A stretch of DNA of 64,000 bases from Deltaproteobacteria bacterium (GTDB lineage Bacteria > Desulfobacterota > Desulfobacteria > Desulfobacterales > Desulfobacteraceae): positions 1 through 64,000 of the forward strand of contig JAQIBP010000054.1 of assembly GCA_027858995.1 (NCBI GenBank), given 5' to 3'. Position numbers and translations under genes: made by a program. Of this stretch, positions 1 to 9,205 are shown piece by piece. The notes below the pieces were generated by a model, which saw nothing but the letters and a program-made list of their open reading frames with translations, was not told the DNA's origin and did not search any database. Each line of letters begins with the position of its first letter. The stretch's first letter is position 1.

Positions 1-246
1 ATATCAATAACTTATAAAATAGTTTTTTTGATTGAAAAATATTTTTTGGCTTTTCGGGCAAAACTCCAACATTACGAAAAATAAAAACCATATCATCTGA
101 AACCCTTTGCCCTTATTGAGTATATTTTTTCACCGAGAATTGCTGGTAAATCCATTGAAAATTACTTCCCAGCATTGCATTCACCTGTATAGTGATCATA
201 TTTAAAATCATAGTTTTAAAAAACCTTAATCAAGGAGAAACTCAAT

Positions 247-1344
247 ATGAAACAATTATTTGATCCCATCTCTATGGGAAGTTTTAAACTAACAAATAGA
301 ATTGTATTAGCACCCATGACAAGAGGCCGTGCCGGCTCTGAGCGTATACCAAATGACCTGATGGCTGAATATTATTTTCAGAGGGCTTCCGCCGGGTTAT
401 TGGTCACAGAAGCAACAGTTATTTCAAAGCAGGGCATCGGGTGGATTGGCTCTCCGGGAATATACAACAGTGAAATGATAAAGGGATGGCAAAAAGTCAC
501 AAAGAGATTAAAACCTACTGGCACTCCGCTGTTTTTACAGCTCTGGCACTGTGGCAGAGCATCTCACAGTGATTTCCACAATGGAGACGCTCCTGTTTCC
601 GCTTCAGATGTCAGACTGGAAGGTGACGGCATCCATACACCATCAGGAAAAAAAGAGTATGAAAAACCTCGTCCTTTGACTGTTGATGAAATTAAAGCCA
701 CTATAGGTGATTACAGGAAAGCATCTGTTAATGCAAAAAAAGCAGGTTTTTCAGGAGTTGAAGTGCATGCTGCCAACGGATACCTGGTCAATCAGTTTCT
801 GGATTCAAAAACAAATCTTAGGGACGATCAATACGGCGGAAGTCTTGAAAATAAATTTCGATTTTTGAAAGAGGTGCTTGAAGCTGTACTGGAAGTCTGG
901 TCTCCGGAACAAATTGGTGTCCGAATATCACCCAATGGTATTTTTAACGATATGGGCAGCAATGATTTCAGGGAAACATTCCTGTATGTTGCAGAAGAAT
1001 TAAACAAATTAAAACTGGGTTATCTACACATAATGGATGGCCTTGCCTTTGGTTTCCATGAGAAAGGCGAACCCATGACTTTGTCTGAATTTCGAAAGGT
1101 ATACAAGGGTATCATCATGGGTAATTGCGGGTACACAAAGGAATCGGCTGAAGAGAGGATTACAAACGGAGATACAGATCTGACTGCCTTTGGCAGACCT
1201 TATATTACCAATCCTGATCTGCCGGAACGGTTTAAAAATGACTGGCCATTGAATCCTTATGAAGATATGTCTTTATGGTATACACCTGGACATGAAGGAT
1301 ATACAGATTATCGGCCTTATAAACAGCATGAGACCTTTGAATAA
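247..1344 (+). CDS. Old yellow enzyme family NADH:flavin oxidoreductase (alkene reductase)
   Basis: A 365-residue FMN-dependent TIM-barrel oxidoreductase of the OYE/NemA type, expected to reduce activated C=C bonds or nitro compounds with NAD(P)H in the cytoplasm. The start has a strong ribosome site (AAGGAGAAA). Visible hallmarks are the N-terminal LTNRIVLAPMTR strand, the QLWHCGR motif (His101), and the substrate-anion pair His174/Asn177 in VEVHAANGYL followed by NQFLD. Length is typical of the family. It is monocistronic and faces a convergent cyclase gene. Its last five codons and stop lie inside a dispersed repeat also present near 27.4 kb, so the C-terminus may have been altered by repeat insertion. 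The physiological substrate is unknown. Confidence 0.93.
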   Translation: MKQLFDPISMGSFKLTNRIVLAPMTRGRAGSERIPNDLMAEYYFQRASAGLLVTEATVISKQGIGWIGSPGIYNSEMIKGWQKVTKRLKPTGTPLFLQLWHCGRASHSDFHNGDAPVSASDVRLEGDGIHTPSGKKEYEKPRPLTVDEIKATIGDYRKASVNAKKAGFSGVEVHAANGYLVNQFLDSKTNLRDDQYGGSLENKFRFLKEVLEAVLEVWSPEQIGVRISPNGIFNDMGSNDFRETFLYVAEELNKLKLGYLHIMDGLAFGFHEKGEPMTLSEFRKVYKGIIMGNCGYTKESAEERITNGDTDLTAFGRPYITNPDLPERFKNDWPLNPYEDMSLWYTPGHEGYTDYRPYKQHETFE

Positions 1345-1455
1345 CGTCCCCTTTTGCCCAATTGCTACGGAATATGAAAATGATAATCCTAAAAATACTT
1401 AATGTATTCTTCCGGTTATAATTTTCATCTTCCTTGCACTAAAACAAAATTGAAC
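1331..1455. repeat. Dispersed palindromic intergenic repeat, copy A
   Basis: About 54 bp from 1331 match 27382-27434 with two mismatches. The rest resembles the element at 40670-40789: a CCCAATT box, an AAAATxxTAATCCT arm, a central TACTTAATGTAT and a reverse arm GGTTATAATTTTCATC. The element is imperfectly self-complementary and lies between convergent genes, so it could also act as a terminator. Its left end encodes the end of the upstream reductase gene, including the TAA stop. Confidence 0.7.
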
Positions 1456-1555
1456 ATTATTCAAAAGTCTCAGCATGATTAGGTTGATTTAAATATAAAA
1501 TCATCAGCAGGGGTGGTTTCAAACCTATTCCTGCCATATATTAAAAAACCTATGA

Positions 1556-4500
1556 TTAAAAACTCATAATTTTTCTTGTCTCTTTAAGCCAGTAATCCAT
1601 GCCCATTTCCTTGAACGACGCTTCAGCCTCTTTTAAATGATTTATTGCCTCTTTTTGTTGATTGTTCCGGGTATATAGTTCTCCCAAAAAAAGGCGTGCC
1701 AGTGATATATCCGGTTTTGTATCCAGTTCAGTCAGTATCCCAAGCCCTTCAAAGATTTGCTGTTTTGCTTCTTTTTGAGAGCTGTCTGGCAGATTCCCTG
1801 TAATCCGTCCTCTCCAAATCATTGCATTCCCTTTGAAATAGGACTCATCATTTTTTATTGCAGATTCCAGTGATTTATTCATAAACAAAAGGGCATCTTC
1901 CAAATCACCGGATAGATAACAACACATCCCCGCAAAACATTGAAGGATCGATACCTGCCCTTTGATTCCGGTATCCTGAAACTCATTCAAGCCTTCTTCA
2001 GCCAGTGCTCTTCCATGTATCGGATCGTTGGTAAATGCCTCTGTAATCCCCAGTCCACTCTTGGTCCTAGCTTTGATTTGAACAAATTCGACCTTTTCCA
2101 GACCTTTGAGGCAACTTGTGAAATAGTCTCTGGCTTCATTCCAGGCACCCTTCAATAAAAGGCTCATCCCAAAATTGAAGCGGCACAGGCTTATGGTAAA
2201 GAGATTTTTAGATTCCACGGCCTCTTCGAGCCCGTACAAACAGTGGGATATTCCCTCTTTAAACCGTCCCAAATGGGCCTGACTGAATCCGGATATAGAA
2301 AAGAGTGTCGGATAGACAATAGCCGGGCCCCCAAAGTTATCCCGTTCCTTTTCCTCCTTATGAATTGCATGAATCATTCTTGAGGTTATCTCAAGAACCC
2401 TGCTGTACCGGCCTACCGCCAAATTAGCTACACAAAGATCAGGCGCTGCCTGTGCCATTGCTTTAAGATCATTAATTATGGTTGCCTCTTCAAAAGCCTT
2501 TCCTGAAAATTTGATACCCTCCTTATGCCGTCCCTTGACGGAATGAAAAAAGCCCATATTACTGTAAAAGCGAATTAAACTTTTCTGGTCATTGAGTTCT
2601 GTTGAGATTTTTGCACCCTCTTCAAGGAGTCCCAAGCTCTCCTCAGGAAAATTAAGTAGGATGATGGGGCTCATCATGGCATGGATGATTTCCAGTTCCT
2701 TTTTCTTTTGTTCAAGCCCCTCAAAATATTGCTCAAGAACAGCAAAAGCTTTTTTATAAAACTCAAAGGCTTCAAAGGCCGAATTGCTCCGGATCGCCTT
2801 ATCCCCTGACAGCTTCAGGTATTTGTATGCGTTCTCAGGATGATCACTCTTTGAAAAATGATATGCAATTACCTCATAAAACTCCTCCAGCCGGTTTGAA
2901 TGCATCTCTTCGATCACAATGCCTATACTGCCGTGAATTTTTCTTCTCCGGTTGAAAAGAAGGCTGTTATAGGCAACTTCCTGGATAATGACATTTTTAA
3001 AGATGTATTCCAATTCCGGGAAAACCCTTTTTTCATAAATGAGTTCCAGACTCTGGAGTTTCAGTAAATAGGTTTTGATCTCATTATTTAATTCTGGAAG
3101 TGTCTGGAGTACTCTGAAGACAAAGCTTCTACCAATCACCGAGGCCACCTGCATGGTTGTTTTGATATTATCTTCAAGGCGATCCATTCTACCTGCGATT
3201 ATCCCGTGAATCGTATCAGGCACCTGGTGCTGAGACATGGCTTCATCCAAGTTATAGCTGTTGTTCTCTTTCACAATTGTTTTGTTTTCAATCAGTGTGT
3301 ATATAAGCTCTTCCATGAAAAGAGGATTTCCCGATGTACGTTCAAGAACAAGGTTCTCAACTTGCGGGGATATTTCACCATTGTGCAGGAGACAACCGAT
3401 AAACCGTCTGCTTTCATCTCTGGAAAACGGATATATCCAGATCTGTTTATAAAAAGACTTATTTCCCCAGGAATGACTATATTCCGGACGATAGAGCAGC
3501 AGCAGCAGAATTCGCGTATTTGATATCCTTTCGATAAAATAGCTGATAAATTCTTCCGTAGTTTTATCAAGCCACTGAAGATCATCAACTACCAGAACAA
3601 GAGGGGTTTCCTGGCTTAATAGAATGAAAAAATTTCTAATGGCCTCAAATGTTTTTATCCGTTTTTCTTCAGGATCAAGACTCTCCCATTGATTGTCTCG
3701 TACAGGCAGTGATAGAAAATGCCTGAAAGTTGGGAGAGACAGAATCAAATCCTTATCAAGATCTTCCAACCTGATTTTCAGCTTTTTATTGATTCCCTCC
3801 TCTGATTCTCCCTCTCCAATATCAAAATAGGATCTGAAAATCTCCAGCATCGGTAAAAAAGGGATATTGCTGCTATACTGAAAACATCTGCTTTCAATAT
3901 ACCTGCATGGGTCATCGGTTCTTTGATGCATCTCGAAAACGAATCGTGATTTTCCAATACCAGCCTCCCCCACAATACCCACCACCTGGCCCCGGCCTGT
4001 TTTGACCTTTTCAAAGGCCTTTTGGAGATCATGCATTTCATCCACACGGCCGATATATTCAATTAATCCCCGGGCCTTTGATGCATCCAGACGACTGCGT
4101 ATATCACTCACTCCGGTGAGTTTGTAAATCTTCTGTAGATCCTTTTTCCCTTTAACTGTAACCTTGCCAAGGCTCTCAAGCTGAAAATATTTTTTAACCA
4201 GTCCATGGGTAGTATCTGAAATAAGAATGCCTCCGGGCTCAGCCAGGCTTTCCATTCTTGCGGCAAGATTGGTAGTATCCCCCACTGCAGTGTAATCCAT
4301 GCGAAGGTCATCCCCGATGGCACCCACAACAACCGGCCCTGAATTGAGACCGATCCGCATTTTAAAATCCGTTCCAAACTCCTTTTTGACTTTTCGACTG
4401 TATTCCATCAGAACTTTTTGAATGGAAAGTGCTGCATGACAGGCCCGTTGGGCATGGTCTTCATGGGCAAGGGGAGCTCCGAATAGCGCCATCACGCCGT

Positions 4501-4924
4501 CACCTGTGAACTGATTAATCGTTCCCTCATATCTATGAATTTCTTCCATCAATATTTTAAAGCACCCATCCATGATTTGATGAACCGTTTCCGGGTCCTG
4601 TTTTTCCGAAAGTGAGGTAAATCCTGTGACATCGGAAAAGAATACGGTTACCTGTTTTCTTTCACCCTCAAGGCTGCTCCGGGTGGTCAATATCTTTTCC
4701 GCCATAAATTTCGGGGTATAGGAGTCGGGCCGATTGTAATCAATTACCTGATCCGCCTGAGTGATTTCATTTAGTACAAGTTTCTGGCCGCATTCACCGC
4801 AATATTTTTTACCCACTGGTATCCTGCTGTCGCAGCCGGAGCATACTATGGCAATATTGGTGCCGCATTCTTCACAGAATTTTACACCCTCTCTATTATC
4901 GGACTGGCATGAAAAACATTTCAT
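1556..4924 (-). CDS. Zinc-ribbon class III adenylate/guanylate cyclase with AAA ATPase and TPR domains
   Basis: A 1122-residue cytoplasmic signalling protein. Residues 3-45 form a double zinc ribbon (C3, C6, C17, C20 and C28, C31, C42, C45). Residues 88-270 are a class III nucleotide cyclase domain with metal-binding Asp98 (FFSDVTGF) and Asp142 (FTGDGVMALFG). About residue 320 begins a STAND-like AAA module with Walker A GEAGIGKS and an LVLVVDDLQWLD Walker B. The C-terminal third is TPR-like helical repeats. This architecture is common in Desulfobacterota and is thought to make cAMP in response to partners bound by the ATPase/TPR part. No membrane segments are seen. Cyclase specificity (ATP or GTP) cannot be told from the sequence. 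Confidence 0.92.
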   Translation of the reverse strand: MKCFSCQSDNREGVKFCEECGTNIAIVCSGCDSRIPVGKKYCGECGQKLVLNEITQADQVIDYNRPDSYTPKFMAEKILTTRSSLEGERKQVTVFFSDVTGFTSLSEKQDPETVHQIMDGCFKILMEEIHRYEGTINQFTGDGVMALFGAPLAHEDHAQRACHAALSIQKVLMEYSRKVKKEFGTDFKMRIGLNSGPVVVGAIGDDLRMDYTAVGDTTNLAARMESLAEPGGILISDTTHGLVKKYFQLESLGKVTVKGKKDLQKIYKLTGVSDIRSRLDASKARGLIEYIGRVDEMHDLQKAFEKVKTGRGQVVGIVGEAGIGKSRFVFEMHQRTDDPCRYIESRCFQYSSNIPFLPMLEIFRSYFDIGEGESEEGINKKLKIRLEDLDKDLILSLPTFRHFLSLPVRDNQWESLDPEEKRIKTFEAIRNFFILLSQETPLVLVVDDLQWLDKTTEEFISYFIERISNTRILLLLLYRPEYSHSWGNKSFYKQIWIYPFSRDESRRFIGCLLHNGEISPQVENLVLERTSGNPLFMEELIYTLIENKTIVKENNSYNLDEAMSQHQVPDTIHGIIAGRMDRLEDNIKTTMQVASVIGRSFVFRVLQTLPELNNEIKTYLLKLQSLELIYEKRVFPELEYIFKNVIIQEVAYNSLLFNRRRKIHGSIGIVIEEMHSNRLEEFYEVIAYHFSKSDHPENAYKYLKLSGDKAIRSNSAFEAFEFYKKAFAVLEQYFEGLEQKKKELEIIHAMMSPIILLNFPEESLGLLEEGAKISTELNDQKSLIRFYSNMGFFHSVKGRHKEGIKFSGKAFEEATIINDLKAMAQAAPDLCVANLAVGRYSRVLEITSRMIHAIHKEEKERDNFGGPAIVYPTLFSISGFSQAHLGRFKEGISHCLYGLEEAVESKNLFTISLCRFNFGMSLLLKGAWNEARDYFTSCLKGLEKVEFVQIKARTKSGLGITEAFTNDPIHGRALAEEGLNEFQDTGIKGQVSILQCFAGMCCYLSGDLEDALLFMNKSLESAIKNDESYFKGNAMIWRGRITGNLPDSSQKEAKQQIFEGLGILTELDTKPDISLARLFLGELYTRNNQQKEAINHLKEAEASFKEMGMDYWLKETRKIMSF

Positions 4925-5015
4925 TAATCGTATCTCCGAATTTTACTCCCGGGTTATAAGTATAGTTTGAATTTAAGTTCGTGACTGACTCCTTTGCTTG
5001 ATAATGCTTTTTTGA

Positions 5016-5714
5016 CTATTCAGGTATGTCAATCAGGATAAAATCAGCTTTTTTGCTGGCTTTGAGTTCCAGAGAGGATACAGATGATATCCTGGCCTGA
5101 TCTTTTTGCTGTAACAGATGGCCGTTAATCTGCAAACTGCCTGAAGAGACATATATAAACAGGTAACGCTCCTTTAATGTTGAATGTTTAACTATCTTTC
5201 CAGCATCAAGTATGGACCTGTAGATGGTTGCATCTGTATGAAAGCTGACAGTATCCGGTATGGACCGGCCCGATGCAACAGGCAGCAGGATGTTTTTATA
5301 ATCCTCATTTTTGAATTGCTTTTGTTCATAGGAAGGTTTGAGTCCCTTAATGTCCGGCAGAATCCAGATTTGATAGAAGGCAAGCCCGGAATCTGACATA
5401 TTGTATTCAGAATGGGTCAGGCCGGTACCGGCAGACATTCTCTGAACTTCTCCTGCTTTGATAATACCCTGATTTCCCATACTGTCTTTATGGGTTATCT
5501 CTCCGTCAAGAACCAGGGTGATGATCTCCATTTCTTCATGGGGATGGGTGGGAAAACCTTGCCCAGGCTGCACATAATCATCATTGAACACCCGCAGCTT
5601 CCCATGATTTAAATTGTCAGGGTCATAGTAGTTTGAAAATGAGAACAGCCAGTAAGTCTGAAGCCATCCCATATCCTTGAAGTGTCTCTCTTTTGATTTT
5701 ATAATCTTTATCAT
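5016..5714 (-). CDS. Pirin family bicupin protein
   Basis: A 232-residue pirin-like protein. The N-terminal cupin shows the metal-binding signature THPHEEMEIITLVLDG near residues 55-75, followed by the conserved MSAGTGLTHSEYN segment. The C-terminal half is a second, weaker cupin. Bacterial pirins such as YhhW can act as iron-dependent quercetin dioxygenases, but many have no proven substrate. The gene stands alone between the cyclase and clpB on the same strand. The function beyond the family is not determined. Confidence 0.9.
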   Translation of the reverse strand: MIKIIKSKERHFKDMGWLQTYWLFSFSNYYDPDNLNHGKLRVFNDDYVQPGQGFPTHPHEEMEIITLVLDGEITHKDSMGNQGIIKAGEVQRMSAGTGLTHSEYNMSDSGLAFYQIWILPDIKGLKPSYEQKQFKNEDYKNILLPVASGRSIPDTVSFHTDATIYRSILDAGKIVKHSTLKERYLFIYVSSGSLQINGHLLQQKDQARISSVSSLELKASKKADFILIDIPE

Positions 5715-5817
5715 AATATTTTCCCTGTCTGATATTGATGAGTTAAATTATAAATTTTGTTTACCAGGTTTTTTATCAGAAGTCTCCATAATTACCTCAA
5801 TATTAACCAGCTTCTTA

Positions 5818-8421
5818 TTAAAATAATTCATTTTTAACTAATATCAACTTTTTTGCATTTTCATCAAACTCAAACTCTATGGTATCATCCTGGTTGAACC
5901 CACCTTTAAGAATTGCCATGGAGAGAGGATTTTCAATCTCCTGCTGGATAACGCGCTTTAAGGGGCGTGCTCCAAATGCAGGATCATATCCTTTTTGAGC
6001 CAGATGTTCCATTGCCCTGTCATCAAGGTGAATCTTCAGATTACGGGATTTCAGCCGCTGATTTAACTTTCCAATCTGTATGGAAGCAATCTGTTTAATA
6101 TTTTCTATTGTTAAAGAGTGAAAGGTAATTATTTCATCAATACGGTTTAAAAATTCAGGTTTAAAAACCTCTTTTAATGCCTGTGCAATCGACTGCTGGA
6201 TATTTGCATCTTCAAAACCTTTTTTTATGCCTGCTTCCTGCAAAAACCTGGAGCCCACATTGGAAGTCATTATAATAATTGTATTGCTAAAATCCACTGT
6301 CCTGCCATGTCCGTCTGTCATTCTGCCATCATCAAGAACCTGCAAAAGGACATTAAATACATCCTGATGGGCTTTTTCAATCTCATCAAATAAAATTACC
6401 GAGTATGGCCTTCTTCTGACAGCTTCTGTCAGATATCCACCCTCATCATAGCCAACATATCCCGGAGGTGCACCAATAAGCCTTGCCACAGAATGCCTCT
6501 CCATATATTCAGACATATCCACCCTGATCATACTGTCTTCACTGTCAAAAATAAACTGGGCAAGAGATTTTGCAAGCTCGGTCTTTCCAACTCCTGTGGG
6601 CCCCATGAAAATAAAGGTTCCAATGGGACGATCTTCGGGCTGCAGACCGGATCTGGCACGCCTGACAGCATTGGAAACAGCATCAATGGATTGCTTTTGC
6701 CCTACTACTCTTTTTTTAATATGATCTTCCATATGCACCAGTTTTTCCTGTTCGCCCTGAAGCATTTTGGAAACGGGAATTCCTGTCCAGGCAGAAACAA
6801 CATCGGCCACATCCGACTCTTCCACATCTTCTTTCAGCATTCTTTTATCCTGCTGAAGGTCATTAAGTGCCTCTTTTTTTGTTTCAAGATCTTTTAGCAA
6901 TTTCTCTATGGTGCCGTACCTGATCTGGGCAACCTTTGCAAGATCTCCATTGCGCTCTGCCTGTTGGGCCTGGGTCTGATACCTGTCAATGTCTTCTCTG
7001 ACAGCGCTGATTTCGTGGATCATCTGTTTTTCACTGTCCCAGCGAAGCTTCAGCGGTCCAACTTCCTCTTTCATGACTGCAATATCTATTTCAAGTTTTT
7101 CAAGACGCTCCCTTGAAGCCTTGTCCTTCTCTTTGAGCAGAGCCTGACGTTCAATCCGGGCCTGGGTAATTTTTCTTAAAATTTCATCAATAACCCTTGG
7201 CATGGAATCAATCTCTATTCTCAATCTGGAAGCACACTCATCAATCAGGTCCACTGCCTTGTCAGGCAAAAACCGGTCTGCAATGTAACGGTTGGAAAGA
7301 GTGGCGGCTGCAACAATGGCAGAATCCTTTATTCTTATGCCGTGGTGAACCTCATATTTTTCTTTTAATCCCCTTAAAATGGAAATAGTATCTTCTATTG
7401 TAGGCTCTTTGGCATATACCTGCTGAAACCGTCTTTCAAGGGCAGCATCTTTTTCAATATATTTACGGTATTCATTCAATGTTGTAGCACCAACACATCT
7501 TAATGTACCCCTTGCAAGGGCAGGCTTGAGCATATTGGAAGCATCCACAGAACCTTCGGCTGCTCCTGCACCCACAACTGTATGCAGCTCATCAATAAAA
7601 AGAACCACTTCACCATCGGCTGTTTCCACCTCTTTTAATACAGCCTTGAGCCGCTCTTCAAACTCTCCGCGAAACTTGGCCCCGGCCAGCAGTGCCCCCA
7701 TATCAAGAGCTATTACCCTTCTATCTTTTAATGTTTCAGAGACATCACCTTCAACAATTCTCTGAGCCAGGCCTTCTACAATGGCAGTTTTCCCTACACC
7801 CGGTTCACCTATCAAGACCGGGTTGTTTTTACGCCTTCGTGAAAGAACCTGCACTATACGCCGGATTTCCTCATCTCTGCCAATGACTGGATCAAGTTTT
7901 CCCTCCCTGGCAAGCGCAGTTAAATCCCGCCCGAATTTCTCCAGGGCCTGATATTTCTCTTCAGGATTCTGATCTGTCACACTCTGGTTTCCCCGAATAT
8001 CTTTTAAAACAGACAAGACAGCATCCCGTGTCACACCATTTTTTTTCAAGATATTGAAGACATCACCTTTTGCTGTGGCAAGAGTGAGAAAAATATGCTC
8101 AAGACTTACGTATTGATCCTGCATTTTACTGCTTTCAGAAAACGAAAGATCCAGAATCTTTTTTCCTTCCCTTGAAAGATAAATATCTCCTGCTCCAGAG
8201 ACTTTGACAAGTTTTTCAAGGGCTGCCCTGGTATCTGTTTGCACCTTGCTGACCTGAACACCTATTTTTTTCAATATGGAGAGAACAATGCCCTGATCAT
8301 CTTTTAACATGGCTTTTAAAAAATGAATCGGCTCAATAGCCTGATTACCAAATTCTTGTGCAATATCATGGGCTGATTGTAAAAGTTCCTGTGATCTTAC
8401 GGTTAATTTATCAAGTTTCAT
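5818..8421 (-). CDS. clpB: ATP-dependent disaggregase ClpB
   Basis: An 867-residue Hsp100 chaperone of full family length. It has an N-terminal Clp repeat domain (about 1-145), a first AAA domain with Walker A GEPGVGKT near residue 207, the ClpB middle coiled coil (about 410-530), and a second AAA domain with GPTGVGKT near residue 607 and the C-terminal D2-small domain. It rescues aggregated proteins together with DnaK/DnaJ. The start is preceded by GAAAGGGG. I did not find a convincing heat-shock promoter in the 430 bp upstream. Confidence 0.97.
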   Translation of the reverse strand: MKLDKLTVRSQELLQSAHDIAQEFGNQAIEPIHFLKAMLKDDQGIVLSILKKIGVQVSKVQTDTRAALEKLVKVSGAGDIYLSREGKKILDLSFSESSKMQDQYVSLEHIFLTLATAKGDVFNILKKNGVTRDAVLSVLKDIRGNQSVTDQNPEEKYQALEKFGRDLTALAREGKLDPVIGRDEEIRRIVQVLSRRRKNNPVLIGEPGVGKTAIVEGLAQRIVEGDVSETLKDRRVIALDMGALLAGAKFRGEFEERLKAVLKEVETADGEVVLFIDELHTVVGAGAAEGSVDASNMLKPALARGTLRCVGATTLNEYRKYIEKDAALERRFQQVYAKEPTIEDTISILRGLKEKYEVHHGIRIKDSAIVAAATLSNRYIADRFLPDKAVDLIDECASRLRIEIDSMPRVIDEILRKITQARIERQALLKEKDKASRERLEKLEIDIAVMKEEVGPLKLRWDSEKQMIHEISAVREDIDRYQTQAQQAERNGDLAKVAQIRYGTIEKLLKDLETKKEALNDLQQDKRMLKEDVEESDVADVVSAWTGIPVSKMLQGEQEKLVHMEDHIKKRVVGQKQSIDAVSNAVRRARSGLQPEDRPIGTFIFMGPTGVGKTELAKSLAQFIFDSEDSMIRVDMSEYMERHSVARLIGAPPGYVGYDEGGYLTEAVRRRPYSVILFDEIEKAHQDVFNVLLQVLDDGRMTDGHGRTVDFSNTIIIMTSNVGSRFLQEAGIKKGFEDANIQQSIAQALKEVFKPEFLNRIDEIITFHSLTIENIKQIASIQIGKLNQRLKSRNLKIHLDDRAMEHLAQKGYDPAFGARPLKRVIQQEIENPLSMAILKGGFNQDDTIEFEFDENAKKLILVKNELF

Positions 8422-8854
8422 AAAAAACCCCTTTCATTACTTTTTATTATTTATTAGAGAAAGTAATGCAAAAAATTGAGAGGTCAAGATCCTTTTCAAA
8501 TATTTTATCATAACTCCATATTTATATTCTCTCAACATCCATTTTTTTGTACTTGACGAATCTGCAAGGATATAAGGATATACAATTTCAATATGGATAT
8601 TTGTCATAAGACTTTCTGCTTTTACACGTTCAGGGCAGTTCCCTTCTATATCAATTATATTTCCACCAAAGCTGATTTGTTAAAATGCCTTTACAGACAT
8701 TAAAAATATTGATACTGAATTCTTGCTTATTTTGTTTGAATTCATAGTCGGATATGCACCATATTTTAAAGATATGCGGACAATATCAACATATAGAGTG
8801 ATATGCGGACAACCGCTTAATTACTTGTTGTACGAAAAAAACATTTAAATTATT
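8422..8854. other. Intergenic region between clpB and the defence pair
   Basis: A 433-bp AT-rich stretch separating divergent genes. I see no coding potential. The only structure found is the repeated GATATGC element at 8751, 8771 and 8800, and the small perfect inverted repeat GCGG-acaa-CCGC at 8805-8816. Confidence 0.6.
8751..8816. promoter_or_regulatory. Direct-repeat operator candidate upstream of the RloC-like pair
   Basis: GATATGCGGACAA occurs identically at 8771-8783 and 8800-8812, and its first seven bases also at 8751-8757. The second copy runs into a GCGG-acaa-CCGC hairpin. The site ends 39 bp before the start of the 94-residue gene, a usual place for repressor binding. The regulator is unknown. 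Confidence 0.4.
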
Positions 8855-9139
8855 ATGACAAAAAAGAAAAATTTATCACCGAAATATCAAATTTGGATTG
8901 ATGCAAGAAAAAAGTTTAAGCTTTCACATGCACATATTCAAATGGCCAGAGAACTTGGTATGAATCCAAAGAAGTTTGGAAACTTGGCTAATAATCATCA
9001 GGAATCTTGGAAGGAACCACTTCCTGATTTTATTGAAAGTCTTTATTTTAAAAGATTCAATAAGAAAAAACCTGAAAATGTTGGTTCAGTTGAACAAATT
9101 GTAAAAGATAAAAAGAAAATACGGGCTGTGCAAAATTGA
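8855..9139 (+). CDS. Small conserved basic protein preceding the RloC-like ATPase
   Basis: A 94-residue lysine-rich protein with the core QIWIDARKKFKLSHAHIQMA followed by RELGMNPKKFG. I recognise this as a recurrent bacterial small protein of unknown function, but I cannot name a domain. The SHAHIQMARELGMNPKKF segment looks like a helix-turn-helix-type unit (inference). It ends 66 bp before the zinc-hook ATPase on the same strand and shares the repeat-bearing upstream region, so it may be a regulator or accessory of that defence gene. No signal peptide or membrane segment is present. Confidence 0.75.
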   Translation: MTKKKNLSPKYQIWIDARKKFKLSHAHIQMARELGMNPKKFGNLANNHQESWKEPLPDFIESLYFKRFNKKKPENVGSVEQIVKDKKKIRAVQN

Positions 9140-9205
9140 AAAACAAAATCTAAAATTTCGGTGGGTCGCGGAAGTTAGAATGAACCTTTGGAAAAAGGAT
9201 AAAGT

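Noticed and set aside
1..246. Coding or RNA gene at the left edge
   Set aside because: AT-rich sequence with no credible frame or recognisable structured RNA; only the ribosome site of the reductase gene is clear.
8422..8520. Sigma-32 promoter for clpB
   Set aside because: A TTGACC lies upstream, but nothing at the proper spacing resembles a heat-shock or sigma-70 -10 box.
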